A stretch of 64,000 nucleotides of DNA, taken from Neisseria elongata subsp. elongata (GTDB lineage Bacteria > Pseudomonadota > Gammaproteobacteria > Burkholderiales > Neisseriaceae). Position 1 is the first letter of the stretch; each line of letters begins with the position of its first letter. Shown in pieces: positions 43,963-52,221 of the stretch. The position numbers and the translations under genes were made by a program. A model generated the notes under the pieces. That model ran no database searches. It was given only the letters and a program-made list of their open reading frames with translations, and had not been told where the DNA came from. The stretch is taken from the NCBI RefSeq assembly GCF_900113545.1, contig NZ_FOPS01000004.1, forward strand, positions 1-64,000. Direction: 5' to 3'.

Positions 43963-46044
43963 ATGAAATCGCTGAAAACGTTCCTTATATGGGGCATTGT
44001 GGTTTTGGTCGGCCTAGCCTCCTTTACCACCTTGGCCGTCAGCCGCGGCGAGCATGTCAGTGCGATATGGATGGTAACCGCCGCCATATCGGTGTACTGC
44101 ATCGCCTATCGTTTCTACAGCCTGTACATTGCCAAAAACGTGATGCAGCTTGATCCGAACCGCCTCACGCCCGCCGAGCGGCACAATGACGGTTTGGACT
44201 ATGTGCCGACACACAAAGGCGTATTGTTCGGACACCACTTTGCCGCGATTGCGGGCGCAGGTCCGTTGGTCGGTCCCGTACTGGCTGCACAAATGGGTTA
44301 CCTGCCGGGTACGCTGTGGATTATCTTCGGCGTAGTGTTTGCCGGTGCGGTACAGGACATGATGGTCTTGTTCGTCTCCATGCGCCGTGACGGTAAGTCT
44401 TTGGGCGATATCGTAAAACAAGAACTGGGCACTGTGCCGGGCGTGATTGCGTCCATCGGCATTTTGATGATTATGGTCATCATCATGGCGGTGTTGGCGC
44501 TGATTGTGGTGAAAGCCTTGGTTCACAGCCCTTGGGGTACGTTTACCATCGCCGCCACCATGCCGATTGCGCTGTTTATGGGTATTTACACGCGTTATAT
44601 CCGCCCGGGCAAAATCGGCGAGATTTCCATCGTCGGCTTTATCTTGCTGATGTTGGCCGTGATATATGGTGAAGACGTGGCGCACAGTTCATTTGGCCAC
44701 TGGTTCGACCTTGACGGTATCCAGCTCACTTGGGCGATTATGATTTACGGTTTCGTGGCTTCGGTATTGCCTGTTTGGTTGTTGCTGACTCCGCGCGACT
44801 ATCTCTCTACCTTCCTGAAAATCGGAACGATTGTGGCCTTGGCTTTGGGCATCGTGATTGTTAATCCAGATCTGCGTATGCCTGCCGTAACCCACTTTAT
44901 CGATGGTTCCGGCCCCGTATTCTCCGGCGCACTGTTTCCGTTCTTGTTCATTACCATCGCCTGTGGTGCGGTTTCCGGCTTCCACGCGCTGATTTCTTCC
45001 GGTACCACACCGAAAATGGTTGAGAATGAAGAACACGTCCGCATGATCGGCTATGGCGGTATGATTATGGAAAGTTTTGTGGCCATTATGGCTCTGGCCG
45101 CCGCCTCGTCGCTTGATCCGGGTGTGTACTTCGCCATGAACAGCCCGGCTGCCCTGATCGGTACGGATGCCAACACAGCTGCCGAAGTGATTACAACCAA
45201 ACTCAACTTCCCTGTCGATGCTGCAACCTTGCTGCACACGGCAAAAGAAGTGGGTGAAAGCACCATCCTTTCCCGTGCCGGCGGTGCACCAACCCTCGCA
45301 GTCGGTATGGCGCACATCATGAGCCAGTTGATTCCGGGCGAAGCCATGATGGCATTCTGGTATCACTTTGCCCTGCTGTTTGAAGCCTTGTTCATTCTGA
45401 CCGCCGTTGATGCCGGTACACGCGTCGCACGCTTCATGATTCAAGACTTGGGCAGTATCTTCTACAAACCTTTCGGCAACACCGACTCTATCCCTGCCAA
45501 CCTGATTGCGACCTTCTTCGCCGTGGCATTGTGGGGTTACTTCCTCTACACCGGCGTGACCGACCCGTTGGGCGGCATCAACTCGCTCTGGCCTTTGTTC
45601 GGTATCGCCAACCAAATGCTGGCAGGCGTAGCCTTGATTATGTGTACCGTCGTATTGGTGAAAATGAAGCGCGACCGCTATATTTGGGTAACACTTGTTC
45701 CGGCTTTCGGCGTACTGTTTGTAACCTGCTATGCCGGCCTGCAAAAACTGTTCCACAGCGACCCGCGCGTCAGCTTCTTGGCGCACGCCGGAAAATTCCA
45801 AACTGCTTTGGATGAGGGCAAAGTATTGCCGCCGGCCAAAGACATCGGCGAAATGTCGCAGATTATCTTCAACGACTACATCAATGCCGGCCTGACCGCA
45901 TTGTTCCTCTCCGTCGTCGTCGTCGTTGCCATCTACGGCTTACGTACCGCCCTGAAGGCGCGCAAAGTGGCTTGGCCGACCGCGAAAGAAATCCCTGCGG
46001 TATACCGCGACGGCAAACAACCGGAGGCACAAGGTGAAGCGTAA
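43963..46044 (+). CDS. cstA: Carbon starvation protein A (peptide/pyruvate transporter family)
   Basis: 693 residues from the ATG at 43963, which follows AAGGATTCAACC. Eleven codons upstream in frame are discounted. It has many membrane segments throughout. Family blocks are GHHFAAIAGAGPLVGPVLAAQMGYLPG and FHALISSGTTPKMVENEEHVRMIGYGGMI (each shown here only as landmarks). CstA/BtsT proteins import peptides or pyruvate. It is cotranscribed with the small ybdD-like gene, which overlaps its end by 11 bases. Confidence 0.94.
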   Translation: MKSLKTFLIWGIVVLVGLASFTTLAVSRGEHVSAIWMVTAAISVYCIAYRFYSLYIAKNVMQLDPNRLTPAERHNDGLDYVPTHKGVLFGHHFAAIAGAGPLVGPVLAAQMGYLPGTLWIIFGVVFAGAVQDMMVLFVSMRRDGKSLGDIVKQELGTVPGVIASIGILMIMVIIMAVLALIVVKALVHSPWGTFTIAATMPIALFMGIYTRYIRPGKIGEISIVGFILLMLAVIYGEDVAHSSFGHWFDLDGIQLTWAIMIYGFVASVLPVWLLLTPRDYLSTFLKIGTIVALALGIVIVNPDLRMPAVTHFIDGSGPVFSGALFPFLFITIACGAVSGFHALISSGTTPKMVENEEHVRMIGYGGMIMESFVAIMALAAASSLDPGVYFAMNSPAALIGTDANTAAEVITTKLNFPVDAATLLHTAKEVGESTILSRAGGAPTLAVGMAHIMSQLIPGEAMMAFWYHFALLFEALFILTAVDAGTRVARFMIQDLGSIFYKPFGNTDSIPANLIATFFAVALWGYFLYTGVTDPLGGINSLWPLFGIANQMLAGVALIMCTVVLVKMKRDRYIWVTLVPAFGVLFVTCYAGLQKLFHSDPRVSFLAHAGKFQTALDEGKVLPPAKDIGEMSQIIFNDYINAGLTALFLSVVVVVAIYGLRTALKARKVAWPTAKEIPAVYRDGKQPEAQGEA

Positions 46045-46228
46045 ACTCGCCGCCTGGTGGAAAACCGCCAGGCTGACAGCCAACCTCATGGCAGGTGTGC
46101 CCGATTATGAAAACTACGTTGCCCAACAGCGCAGGCATAATCCGAGCGCTCCCGTGATGACCGAGCAGCAATTCCAAGACTATTGCCGTAAACGCCGCTG
46201 CGGCGCAAACGGCGGGCGGTGCTGCTAA
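46034..46228 (+). CDS. YbdD/YjiX family small protein
   Basis: 64 residues, overlapping the cstA end, with GGAGGC upstream inside cstA. The motif MAGVPDYENYVAQQRRHNP is the family signature. The C-terminus CRKRRCGANGGRCC is basic and Cys-rich. YbdD/YjiX proteins nearly always follow cstA-type transporters and may assist them. The 3' end is part of a tandem duplication. Confidence 0.92.
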   Translation: MKRKLAAWWKTARLTANLMAGVPDYENYVAQQRRHNPSAPVMTEQQFQDYCRKRRCGANGGRCC

Positions 46229-46345
46229 GGCGTAGTGCCATAATGAAGCAGGCCGTCTGAAAAGCATAAACGGTTTTTCAGACGGCCTTTTTGTATTCGG
46301 ACGGTTGGGCGGTTATTGAATCTACACTTTCGGATAGCCTTTCTT
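46190..46345. repeat. Tandem duplication at the ybdD-chuY junction, copy 1
   Basis: About 156 bp from AAACGCCGCTGCGG to GCCTTTCTT. It holds the true ybdD end and its DUS terminator (46251-46292), plus a decayed copy of the last 12 codons of the convergent chuY-like gene, in which the terminal DUS has become TTTCGGATAGCC. Confidence 0.88.
46251..46292. terminator. DUS hairpin terminator of cstA-ybdD
   Basis: CAGGCCGTCTGAAAAGC and GTTTTTCAGACGGCCTT. A copy with a damaged left arm (GGCCGTCTAAAAG) is repeated 155 bp downstream. Confidence 0.75.
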
Positions 46346-46346
46346 A

Positions 46347-46503
46347 AAACACCGCTGCGGCGCAAACGGCGGGCGGTGCTGCTAAGGCATAGTGCCGATA
46401 ATGAAGCAGGCCGTCTAAAAGCCATAAACGGTTTTTCAGACGGCCTTTTTATATTCGGACGATTAGGCGGTTACCGAATATACGCTTTCAGACGGCCTTT
46501 CTT
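46347..46503. repeat. Tandem duplication at the ybdD-chuY junction, copy 2
   Basis: It matches copy 1 closely. It contains a non-functional copy of the ybdD 3' end (CGCTGCGGCGCAAACGG onward), a DUS hairpin with one broken arm, and the genuine end of the chuY-like gene with an intact DUS in its last codons. Confidence 0.88.
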
Positions 46504-47095
46504 TATCCGCAATCAGTTTCGCCACGGCGGTGGCCAAGCCTTTCCTGTCCATGTAGTCGCGCGGGATTTCGTCGATGGCGGTGTGCAGCGTATAGCTGTC
46601 GCTGCCGCTGTTGCCCAAGCCGCACGGGCGCACTATCGTCCAATGCAGGCCGCTTTGGCGCAGGTGGTTTTCCGCTTCGGTTTTGGCCTGAACCGCTTCG
46701 CCCAATGCCTGTTTGAACATTGCGTTCGTGTTTTCCCACTGTTCGCCGCAGCCCATGCTGGTTACGAGTATCAGGCGGGCTTGGGGGGCGTGGGCGGCCA
46801 CCGCGTCGATGATGTTGATGTTGCCGGCCGCATCGCTGCGTACGCCCGCTTCGTTTTTGCCGCCGACAAAGCTGACGACGGTTTGCGGTTTGCTGTCGCG
46901 GATGACGGCGGCGCAGGCTTGCGCGTCAAGCACGTCGGCCGTTGCCGTATTTGCGCCGTGTTGTTTGAAAAACGGGTCTTCGGCCTGTTCGGGGCGGCGC
47001 AGGACGGCGGTAATGCCGTCTGAAAAACCGTCTGCCGACAGGCGCGCAATCAGTTCGCGGCCGCTTTTTCCGTTTGCACCGAATATGGTCAGCAT
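46463..47095 (-). CDS. NAD(P)H-binding protein, ChuY-like (anaerobilin reductase candidate)
   Basis: 210 residues. The Rossmann motif is MLTIFGANGKSGRELIARL at the very N-terminus. VVSFVGGKNEAGVRSDAAG and LVTSMGCGEQWENTN follow, with a late VRPCGLGNSG. Size and fold match ChuY of the E. coli chuWXY operon, which reduces anaerobilin with NAD(P)H. Placement two bases after the HutW-HutX frame makes that role likely. By sequence alone it is a generic atypical SDR. An AT-type DUS lies inside (47011-47022). Confidence 0.78.
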   Translation of the reverse strand: MLTIFGANGKSGRELIARLSADGFSDGITAVLRRPEQAEDPFFKQHGANTATADVLDAQACAAVIRDSKPQTVVSFVGGKNEAGVRSDAAGNINIIDAVAAHAPQARLILVTSMGCGEQWENTNAMFKQALGEAVQAKTEAENHLRQSGLHWTIVRPCGLGNSGSDSYTLHTAIDEIPRDYMDRKGLATAVAKLIADKERPSESVYSVTA

Positions 47096-47097
47096 GG

Positions 47098-47625
47098 TTA
47101 CGCCCCTTTTTCTTCGGCAAACAGCGCGCGCATGGCTTCGATTTGGTTTTGGCGCAATTCGCCGTTTTCATCGCGGCCGACATAAATCTTGAACATCGCG
47201 CCGCCGCTGCGGTTGATGAAGTTGAGCGAAACCGTGTCTTTGCCCATAAACGGGCGTTCGACCAAATAAACCGCCGTGCAGTTTTCATAATAAATATGGC
47301 CGTGGATGCCGCCCGGTTCGGCTTCTTTAAAATTGTAGAAGCCGCGTCCCACGCTGCCGTCCGGCAGTTTGCCGGTTACTTCGGCAATCACGTCGGGCGT
47401 ATGGGCGATAAACGTAACCGCTTCGTCCCATTTGGCGATTGCCTGCATGATTTCGACAAAGCGTCCGCCATCCGTTTTCTTCACCGTGCCGGCGGGCAGG
47501 CAGTTGATGACTTCTTCAAAACTGCATTGGAAGCGTCCGGCCAGCATTTCGAGAATCTGGCCGGGATTTTCGGCCAACGAGTTGCGCAATACCGTTTGTT
47601 GTTCGGCAGACAGGGGGTTAGGCAT
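47098..47625 (-). CDS. hutX: HutX from an internal start inside the fused frame
   Basis: The ATG at 47625 is preceded by AAGGAG six bases upstream, inside the codons for Lys-Glu of the HutW tail. This is a better ribosome binding site than the one for hutW itself. The product would have 175 residues, the normal HutX length. The codon CAA (47631-47629), two codons before this ATG, differs by one base from TAA. The fusion could have arisen by loss of the hutW stop. Confidence 0.55.
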   Translation of the reverse strand: MPNPLSAEQQTVLRNSLAENPGQILEMLAGRFQCSFEEVINCLPAGTVKKTDGGRFVEIMQAIAKWDEAVTFIAHTPDVIAEVTGKLPDGSVGRGFYNFKEAEPGGIHGHIYYENCTAVYLVERPFMGKDTVSLNFINRSGGAMFKIYVGRDENGELRQNQIEAMRALFAEEKGA

Positions 47626-48930
47626 AGATTGCTCCTTTTCTTCGTTTGCGGGTAGGGCAAGCATCAGCTTGCGGGTTAAGGTGGGCGACCAGTAGCGGCC
47701 GCTGGTGTTTAAATGAATCAGGCCGTCCGAATCGGGTTTGCCCGTCAAACCGAGTTCCGCCCACTGCGCCAGCAGGGCCTGCGCGCGCGGTTGCCCGGCA
47801 AACAGGCGGCTGTTTATCGTTCCGGTTTCGATATCGTGCTGCAAACGGCCGAGCAGGTATTTGTTTCCGCTGTGGCGGCTCATGTAGGCGATGTTTTTTT
47901 GGCCGGCGGGCGTGGCAAGGTAACTGTCCAAATCGCTTTGCACCTGATAACTGTATCCGCCGCCGTTGCCGCCCGCGCCCGAACCGAAGGCCAGGCAGGC
48001 CATATTCGACTTGACCAGGCGGTTGTACAGGTTGCGTTCGCCGCGTTCGGGATAGGCGAAGTGGTTGTTGCTGATTTGCCGCCAGCCCTGTTGCGCCAAA
48101 TACTCGACCGTATAGGCATATTGCAGCGACTGCGTGTCGAAGCCGGCCGGCGGTGGAAACGCGCCTTTTTCTATCATGCGGTTGATGGGCAGGAAGGGAT
48201 AACAGTTGAAGGCGTAAGTATCGAGACCCGACAGCGGCAGGGCGGCCGCAATGCGCAAGTCATTATGCCAGATTTCATCATTTTGCCCCGGCAGGCCGAA
48301 AATCAAATCGGCCACAATTACGGCATCCAGCCTGCCCAGCTTTTCCAAATAGGCGGCCGCTTCTTCGCCGCTGTGTTTGCGCCCCAAACGGCGGCGGATG
48401 GCGGTATCGAAAGTTTGCACGCCGATGGAAATACGGTTTACCCCCGCATCGATGCAGGCCTGTGCCTTGGCTATATCGAAATGGCTCATGCGGCCTTCCA
48501 GTGTAAATTCGCAGTCGTCGGCCAGCGGCAGATAACGGTAGCAGGCTTTGATGAGGCGGACCAAATCGTCGGTCAAAAGCGCGGTGGGCGTGCCGCCGCC
48601 GAAATAGACGGCGCGGATTTTGCCGTTTCCTTGGCGGATTTCGGCTTCCTGCGCCAATTCGGCGATGATTTTATCGGTATAGGCGCGGCTGTAATCGTCT
48701 TTCCAGGCGTTGCGGTAGAAGCCGCAGAAAACGCAATGGTTGGCGCAGAACGGGATATGCAGGTAGGCCAAGGTATCTTCCTGCAAAACCGTTTGCGCCT
48801 GCTCGCGCCAAAGCCGCTGCCACTCATCGGACGGCACGTCGATGCCGCCCCACACAGGCATCAGTGCCTGCCGCTCGGGAAAAGCATCCGGTACGGCTTG
48901 CCCGTTGCTGATTTTTATTTCTCGTTTCAT
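47098..48930 (-). CDS. hutW: Fused HutW-HutX: radical SAM haem-utilisation protein joined to a haem carrier domain
   Basis: 610 residues. Residues 1-435 are a HemN/ChuW-type radical SAM protein with the cluster motif CANHCVFC (Cys62, Cys66, Cys69), YFGGGTPTAL, and ISIGVQTFDTAIRRRLGRKH. Residues 436-610 are a complete HutX/ChuX domain (LAGRFQCSFEEVINCLPAG, HGHIYYENCTAVYLVERPF). The join reads EKEQS-MPNPL. ChuW opens haem anaerobically to anaerobilin and ChuX binds haem. A free HutX may also be made from Met436, which has its own ribosome binding site. Upstream is a perfect FNR box. Confidence 0.9.
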   Translation of the reverse strand: MKREIKISNGQAVPDAFPERQALMPVWGGIDVPSDEWQRLWREQAQTVLQEDTLAYLHIPFCANHCVFCGFYRNAWKDDYSRAYTDKIIAELAQEAEIRQGNGKIRAVYFGGGTPTALLTDDLVRLIKACYRYLPLADDCEFTLEGRMSHFDIAKAQACIDAGVNRISIGVQTFDTAIRRRLGRKHSGEEAAAYLEKLGRLDAVIVADLIFGLPGQNDEIWHNDLRIAAALPLSGLDTYAFNCYPFLPINRMIEKGAFPPPAGFDTQSLQYAYTVEYLAQQGWRQISNNHFAYPERGERNLYNRLVKSNMACLAFGSGAGGNGGGYSYQVQSDLDSYLATPAGQKNIAYMSRHSGNKYLLGRLQHDIETGTINSRLFAGQPRAQALLAQWAELGLTGKPDSDGLIHLNTSGRYWSPTLTRKLMLALPANEEKEQSMPNPLSAEQQTVLRNSLAENPGQILEMLAGRFQCSFEEVINCLPAGTVKKTDGGRFVEIMQAIAKWDEAVTFIAHTPDVIAEVTGKLPDGSVGRGFYNFKEAEPGGIHGHIYYENCTAVYLVERPFMGKDTVSLNFINRSGGAMFKIYVGRDENGELRQNQIEAMRALFAEEKGA

Positions 48931-48960
48931 GGCATCATGAATAAAATAACAACAGTTATT

Positions 48961-49002
48961 ATTCTGTGTAAAAAATGAGATATTGTTTTTGATTCATATC
49001 AA
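48961..49002 (-). promoter_or_regulatory. FNR-dependent promoter of the hut operon
   Basis: TTGATTCATATCAA at 48989-49002 is a perfect FNR box (TTGAT-N4-ATCAA). On the minus strand CAGAAT at 48966-48961 is a 4-of-6 match to a -10 box. It puts the transcript start near 48954 and the box centre at -41.5, the classic class II position. The leader would be 24 bases. Confidence 0.65.
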
Positions 49003-49284
49003 ATAATAGAGAATTATTATTAAAATTGATAGATATTATTTAAAAGTGGGGTTTATATGGGAGGAATTAAGGATTTTAATATTTGTTGAAATCATATAAT
49101 TATGTTTAGAAACGGTGTGTGCAAAGCAAGGCTGCGGGTGGCGTAATTTATAGAAACCGATTCACCGGGCACTTTGCATATTCAAAAATTATCTCTCCTT
49201 AAGGCTAAGGAGGCAGACAAGTTAAAACGGATTGGTGGTTTATGATTCGGTTTTGATTGCATCGTTTCCGCACCGGTAATACAG

Positions 49285-49318
49285 AGAGGCCGTCTGAAAC
49301 TTTTCAGACGGCCTCTAT
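49285..49318. terminator. DUS hairpin terminator of tkt
   Basis: AGAGGCCGTCTGAAA and TTTTCAGACGGCCTCT with a 3-base loop. Confidence 0.8.
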
Positions 49319-49338
49319 TGGAATACCGGAAAACCGTT

Positions 49339-51321
49339 TTACAACACTGATTTTACAGTATCGACAACATTGTCCACGGTAAAGCCGAATTCTTTGAACA
49401 GCAGTTCGGCAGGGGCGGATTCGCCGAAGCGGTTGATGCCGACGACTGCGCCGTTCAATCCGACGTATTTGTACCAGCCGTCGGCGTGTCCGGCTTCTAC
49501 TGCAACGCGCGGCAGGCCTTCGGGCAGGACGGCGGCTTGATAGGCGGTGTCTTGGCGGTCGAATACGTTGGTGGACGGCATGGACACGACGCGCACGGCG
49601 ATGTTTTGCGCGGCGAGGGCTTTTTGCGCTTCCAGAGCCAGCTCGACTTCGGAACCGGTGGCAATGATGACGGCTTGGGCGTTGCCTTGGGCTTCGCTGA
49701 TGACGTAGCCGCCGCGTTTGATGTCGTTCAGTTGTTGTTCGTTGCGCGCTTGGAATTTCAGGTTTTGACGGCTGAAAATCAGGCAGGACGGATGGTCTTC
49801 GGCTTTTACCGCTTCCGCCCATGCCACCAGCGATTCGGCGGTGTCGCACGGACGCCATACGTCCATGTTCGGAATCAGGCGCAGGGTGGCGGTTTGCTCG
49901 ATAGGTTGGTGGGTCGGGCCGTCTTCGCCGAGGCCGATGGAGTCGTGGGTGAAGACGAAGACGGGGTTGATTTTCATCAGCGCCGCCATGCGCAAGGCAT
50001 TGCGCTGGTATTCGCTGAACATCAGGAAAGTTGCGCCGAACGGTTTCACGCCGCCGTGCAGGGCAAGGCCGTTCATGATGGCGCCCATGCCGAACTCGCG
50101 CACGCCGTAGTGGATGTAGTTGCCGCCTTTTTCGCGGGTAACGGAGACGCTGCCCGGCCAGTCGGTCAGGTTGGACGGGGTCAGGTCGGCAGAACCGCCC
50201 ACCAGTTCGGGCAGCTCTTTAGCCAAAATTTCGATGCTGTTTTGGCTGGCTTTGCGGGTGGCGATGGTTTCGGCTTTGGCGCACACTTCTTTCAATGCAG
50301 CTTGAACATATGCATCGAAATTGTCCGGCAGTTTTTTATCCATGCGGCGCACGAATTCTGCGGCTTCGGCAGGATATTTGGCTTGGTATTGCGCGAACAG
50401 TTCGTTCCATTCGGCTTCCAGTTTCGCGCCTTGTTCTTTCGCGCTCCATGCGGCGTAAATTTCTTGCGGGATTTCAAATGCGGGGTAAGTCCAGCCCAAA
50501 TGTTTGCGCGTGGCTTCGATTTCATCCGCGCCCAAAGGTGCGCCGTGGGTTTTGTGGCTGCCTTCTTTGTTGGCGCTGCCTTTGCCGATTAAGGTTTTGC
50601 AGCAGATGAGGGACGGTTTGCCGGTTTCGGCGCGGGCGGCTTCAATGGCCGTCTGAATGGCGGCGGTGTCGTGGCCATTTACGTTGGGAACGACATGCCA
50701 GCCGTAGCTTTCAAAGCGTTGCGGGATGTTTTCGGTAAACCAGCCGTCCACTTTGCCGTCGATGGAAATATTGTTGTCATCATATAAAACAATCAGTTTG
50801 CCCAAGCCTAAGGTGCCGGCGAGCGAACAGGCTTCGTGCGATACGCCTTCCATCATACAGCCGTCGCCCATGAAGACATAGGTGTAGTGATCGACGATGT
50901 TCAAACCGTCTTTATTGAACTCGGCGGCAAGGATTTTTTCGGCCAATGCCATACCCACCGCGTTGGCAATGCCTTGTCCCAACGGGCCGGTCGTAGTTTC
51001 CACGCCGTCGGTATAGCCGTATTCGGGGTGGCCGGGGGTTTTACTGTGCAGTTGGCGGAAGTTTTTCAGGTCTTCAATGCTCAGGTTGTAGCCGGTCAGG
51101 TGCAGCAGGCTGTATAACAGCATGGACGCGTGGCCGTTGGAGAGGATGAAGCGGTCGCGGTTGTAGAATTTGGGGTTGGCGGGGTTGTGGCGCAGGAATT
51201 TCGTCCACAATACTTCCGCCATTTCCGCCATACCCATCGGCGCGCCGGGGTGGCCGGAGTTGGCTTTTTGGATGGCGTCGGCAGAGAGGAAGCGGATGGC
51301 GTTGGCAAGTTGGGAGGGCAT
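49339..51321 (-). CDS. tkt: Transketolase
   Basis: 660 residues. The N-terminus is [22 protein letters not shown]. The thiamine-diphosphate motif [13 protein letters not shown] runs to [26 protein letters not shown] is the central active-site block. The C-terminal domain has [12 protein letters not shown]. It moves two-carbon units in the non-oxidative pentose phosphate path. TAGGAAACACC precedes the ATG. Confidence 0.97.
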   Translation of the reverse strand: MPSQLANAIRFLSADAIQKANSGHPGAPMGMAEMAEVLWTKFLRHNPANPKFYNRDRFILSNGHASMLLYSLLHLTGYNLSIEDLKNFRQLHSKTPGHPEYGYTDGVETTTGPLGQGIANAVGMALAEKILAAEFNKDGLNIVDHYTYVFMGDGCMMEGVSHEACSLAGTLGLGKLIVLYDDNNISIDGKVDGWFTENIPQRFESYGWHVVPNVNGHDTAAIQTAIEAARAETGKPSLICCKTLIGKGSANKEGSHKTHGAPLGADEIEATRKHLGWTYPAFEIPQEIYAAWSAKEQGAKLEAEWNELFAQYQAKYPAEAAEFVRRMDKKLPDNFDAYVQAALKEVCAKAETIATRKASQNSIEILAKELPELVGGSADLTPSNLTDWPGSVSVTREKGGNYIHYGVREFGMGAIMNGLALHGGVKPFGATFLMFSEYQRNALRMAALMKINPVFVFTHDSIGLGEDGPTHQPIEQTATLRLIPNMDVWRPCDTAESLVAWAEAVKAEDHPSCLIFSRQNLKFQARNEQQLNDIKRGGYVISEAQGNAQAVIIATGSEVELALEAQKALAAQNIAVRVVSMPSTNVFDRQDTAYQAAVLPEGLPRVAVEAGHADGWYKYVGLNGAVVGINRFGESAPAELLFKEFGFTVDNVVDTVKSVL

Positions 51322-51380
51322 GGTGTTTCCTAATAGTTGGGTTTGAAATGGGTTTGTAGGCCGTCTGAAAAGCGGGTCGG

Positions 51381-51776
51381 CTATTCGCCGCTTAACAGGT
51401 CGTAATTTTCGTAAACGGATTCGACGAGCGGGCTAAAGTCATCGGCGGAGAAATAGGAATGGCCGATGCCGATTAACCGGCTTAAAGGGTCGTCCGTATC
51501 GGCGGGTTCGGTATCTTCGTCGGTAACAAAATCCTGCCGTGCGCGCGCTATCATGCCTTGCACGTATTTCGCGCCCGCGCCGAGGCCGGTGAGTTTGCCG
51601 GCCGCATAGGCATCAATGTCGTCGGCATCCATCAGGCACACCAGCCGGCCGAAGCAGTAGCCGTAGAAGGTGAAGCCCGCCATTTGAAACAGCAGTTCGT
51701 CGTTGATATCCCAGCGCGGATCGTTTGTGATGGCGGAGAAAAGGCGGTTTGCTTTATCGTGGAAGGCTTGTTGCAT
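51381..51776 (-). CDS. Conserved protein of unknown function
   Basis: 131 residues, acidic and cytosolic, with no membrane segment. AGGAATCC lies before the start. A central Gly/Ala segment ([19 protein letters not shown]) follows an aromatic-rich helix ([19 protein letters not shown]). No family is recognised. It lies upstream of tkt with a lone DUS between. A TATAAT sits on the minus strand at 51853-51848, about 70 bases upstream. Confidence 0.75.
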   Translation of the reverse strand: MQQAFHDKANRLFSAITNDPRWDINDELLFQMAGFTFYGYCFGRLVCLMDADDIDAYAAGKLTGLGAGAKYVQGMIARARQDFVTDEDTEPADTDDPLSRLIGIGHSYFSADDFSPLVESVYENYDLLSGE

Positions 51777-52221
51777 GGTGGATTCCTGAGGGGCGGGCGG
51801 TTTTGTCCGAGTTGTTTGCGATGAATGGGGGATGAAAAACGGTGCAAATTATAGCCGAAGCCATGCTTTTTTCCTACAAGGCGGATTGGTGCGGGGGAGG
51901 GAAACTTAAGTGTTTCGGTAAAAGCGGATGTCGGGCGTATGCGTTGAAACTATTGGGAAAACGGTTTGCCGTGCATGGTGTTGATGTTTCGGCAGACGAA
52001 GCATGATTGAGGCCGTCTGAAAAGATGTTTGCACGTTTTCAGACGGCCTTTTAAGCGGTTTGAGACGGGTTTGTATGTTTCCCTTGCTTTTATCTCGCTG
52101 CGGCGCCGGTGGCGGTTTTGCGAATAGGCCTTGCTTGAAAGGAATGGCAGCCGTTTTTTAATCAAGAGGCCTTGGCGATTGTCAGCCCGGATTTGGAGGC
52201 CGTCTGAAAAGCGGGGCGGCT
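51777..52221. other. 445-bp intergenic region, no gene
   Basis: It holds a -10 box for the gene to its left, a DUS hairpin (52012-52052) and a lone DUS abutting the metallophosphoesterase stop (52197-52210). Short frames here all run through DUS and lack ribosome binding sites. Confidence 0.55.
52012..52052. terminator. DUS hairpin in the 51.8-52.2 kb gap
   Basis: GAGGCCGTCTGAAAA and TTTTCAGACGGCCTTTT around a 12-base loop. Confidence 0.6.

Larger units (their letters stand above)
48931..49338. other. Intergenic region upstream of hutW, no gene
   Basis: It is AT-rich between 48945 and 49105. It holds the FNR box, loose Fur-like ATAAT palindromes (about 48950-48968 and 49010-49030), and a CTCCTTA/TAAGGAG hairpin at 49195-49212. 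The tkt terminator closes it at 49285-49318. No ORF with a credible start is seen. Confidence 0.6.
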
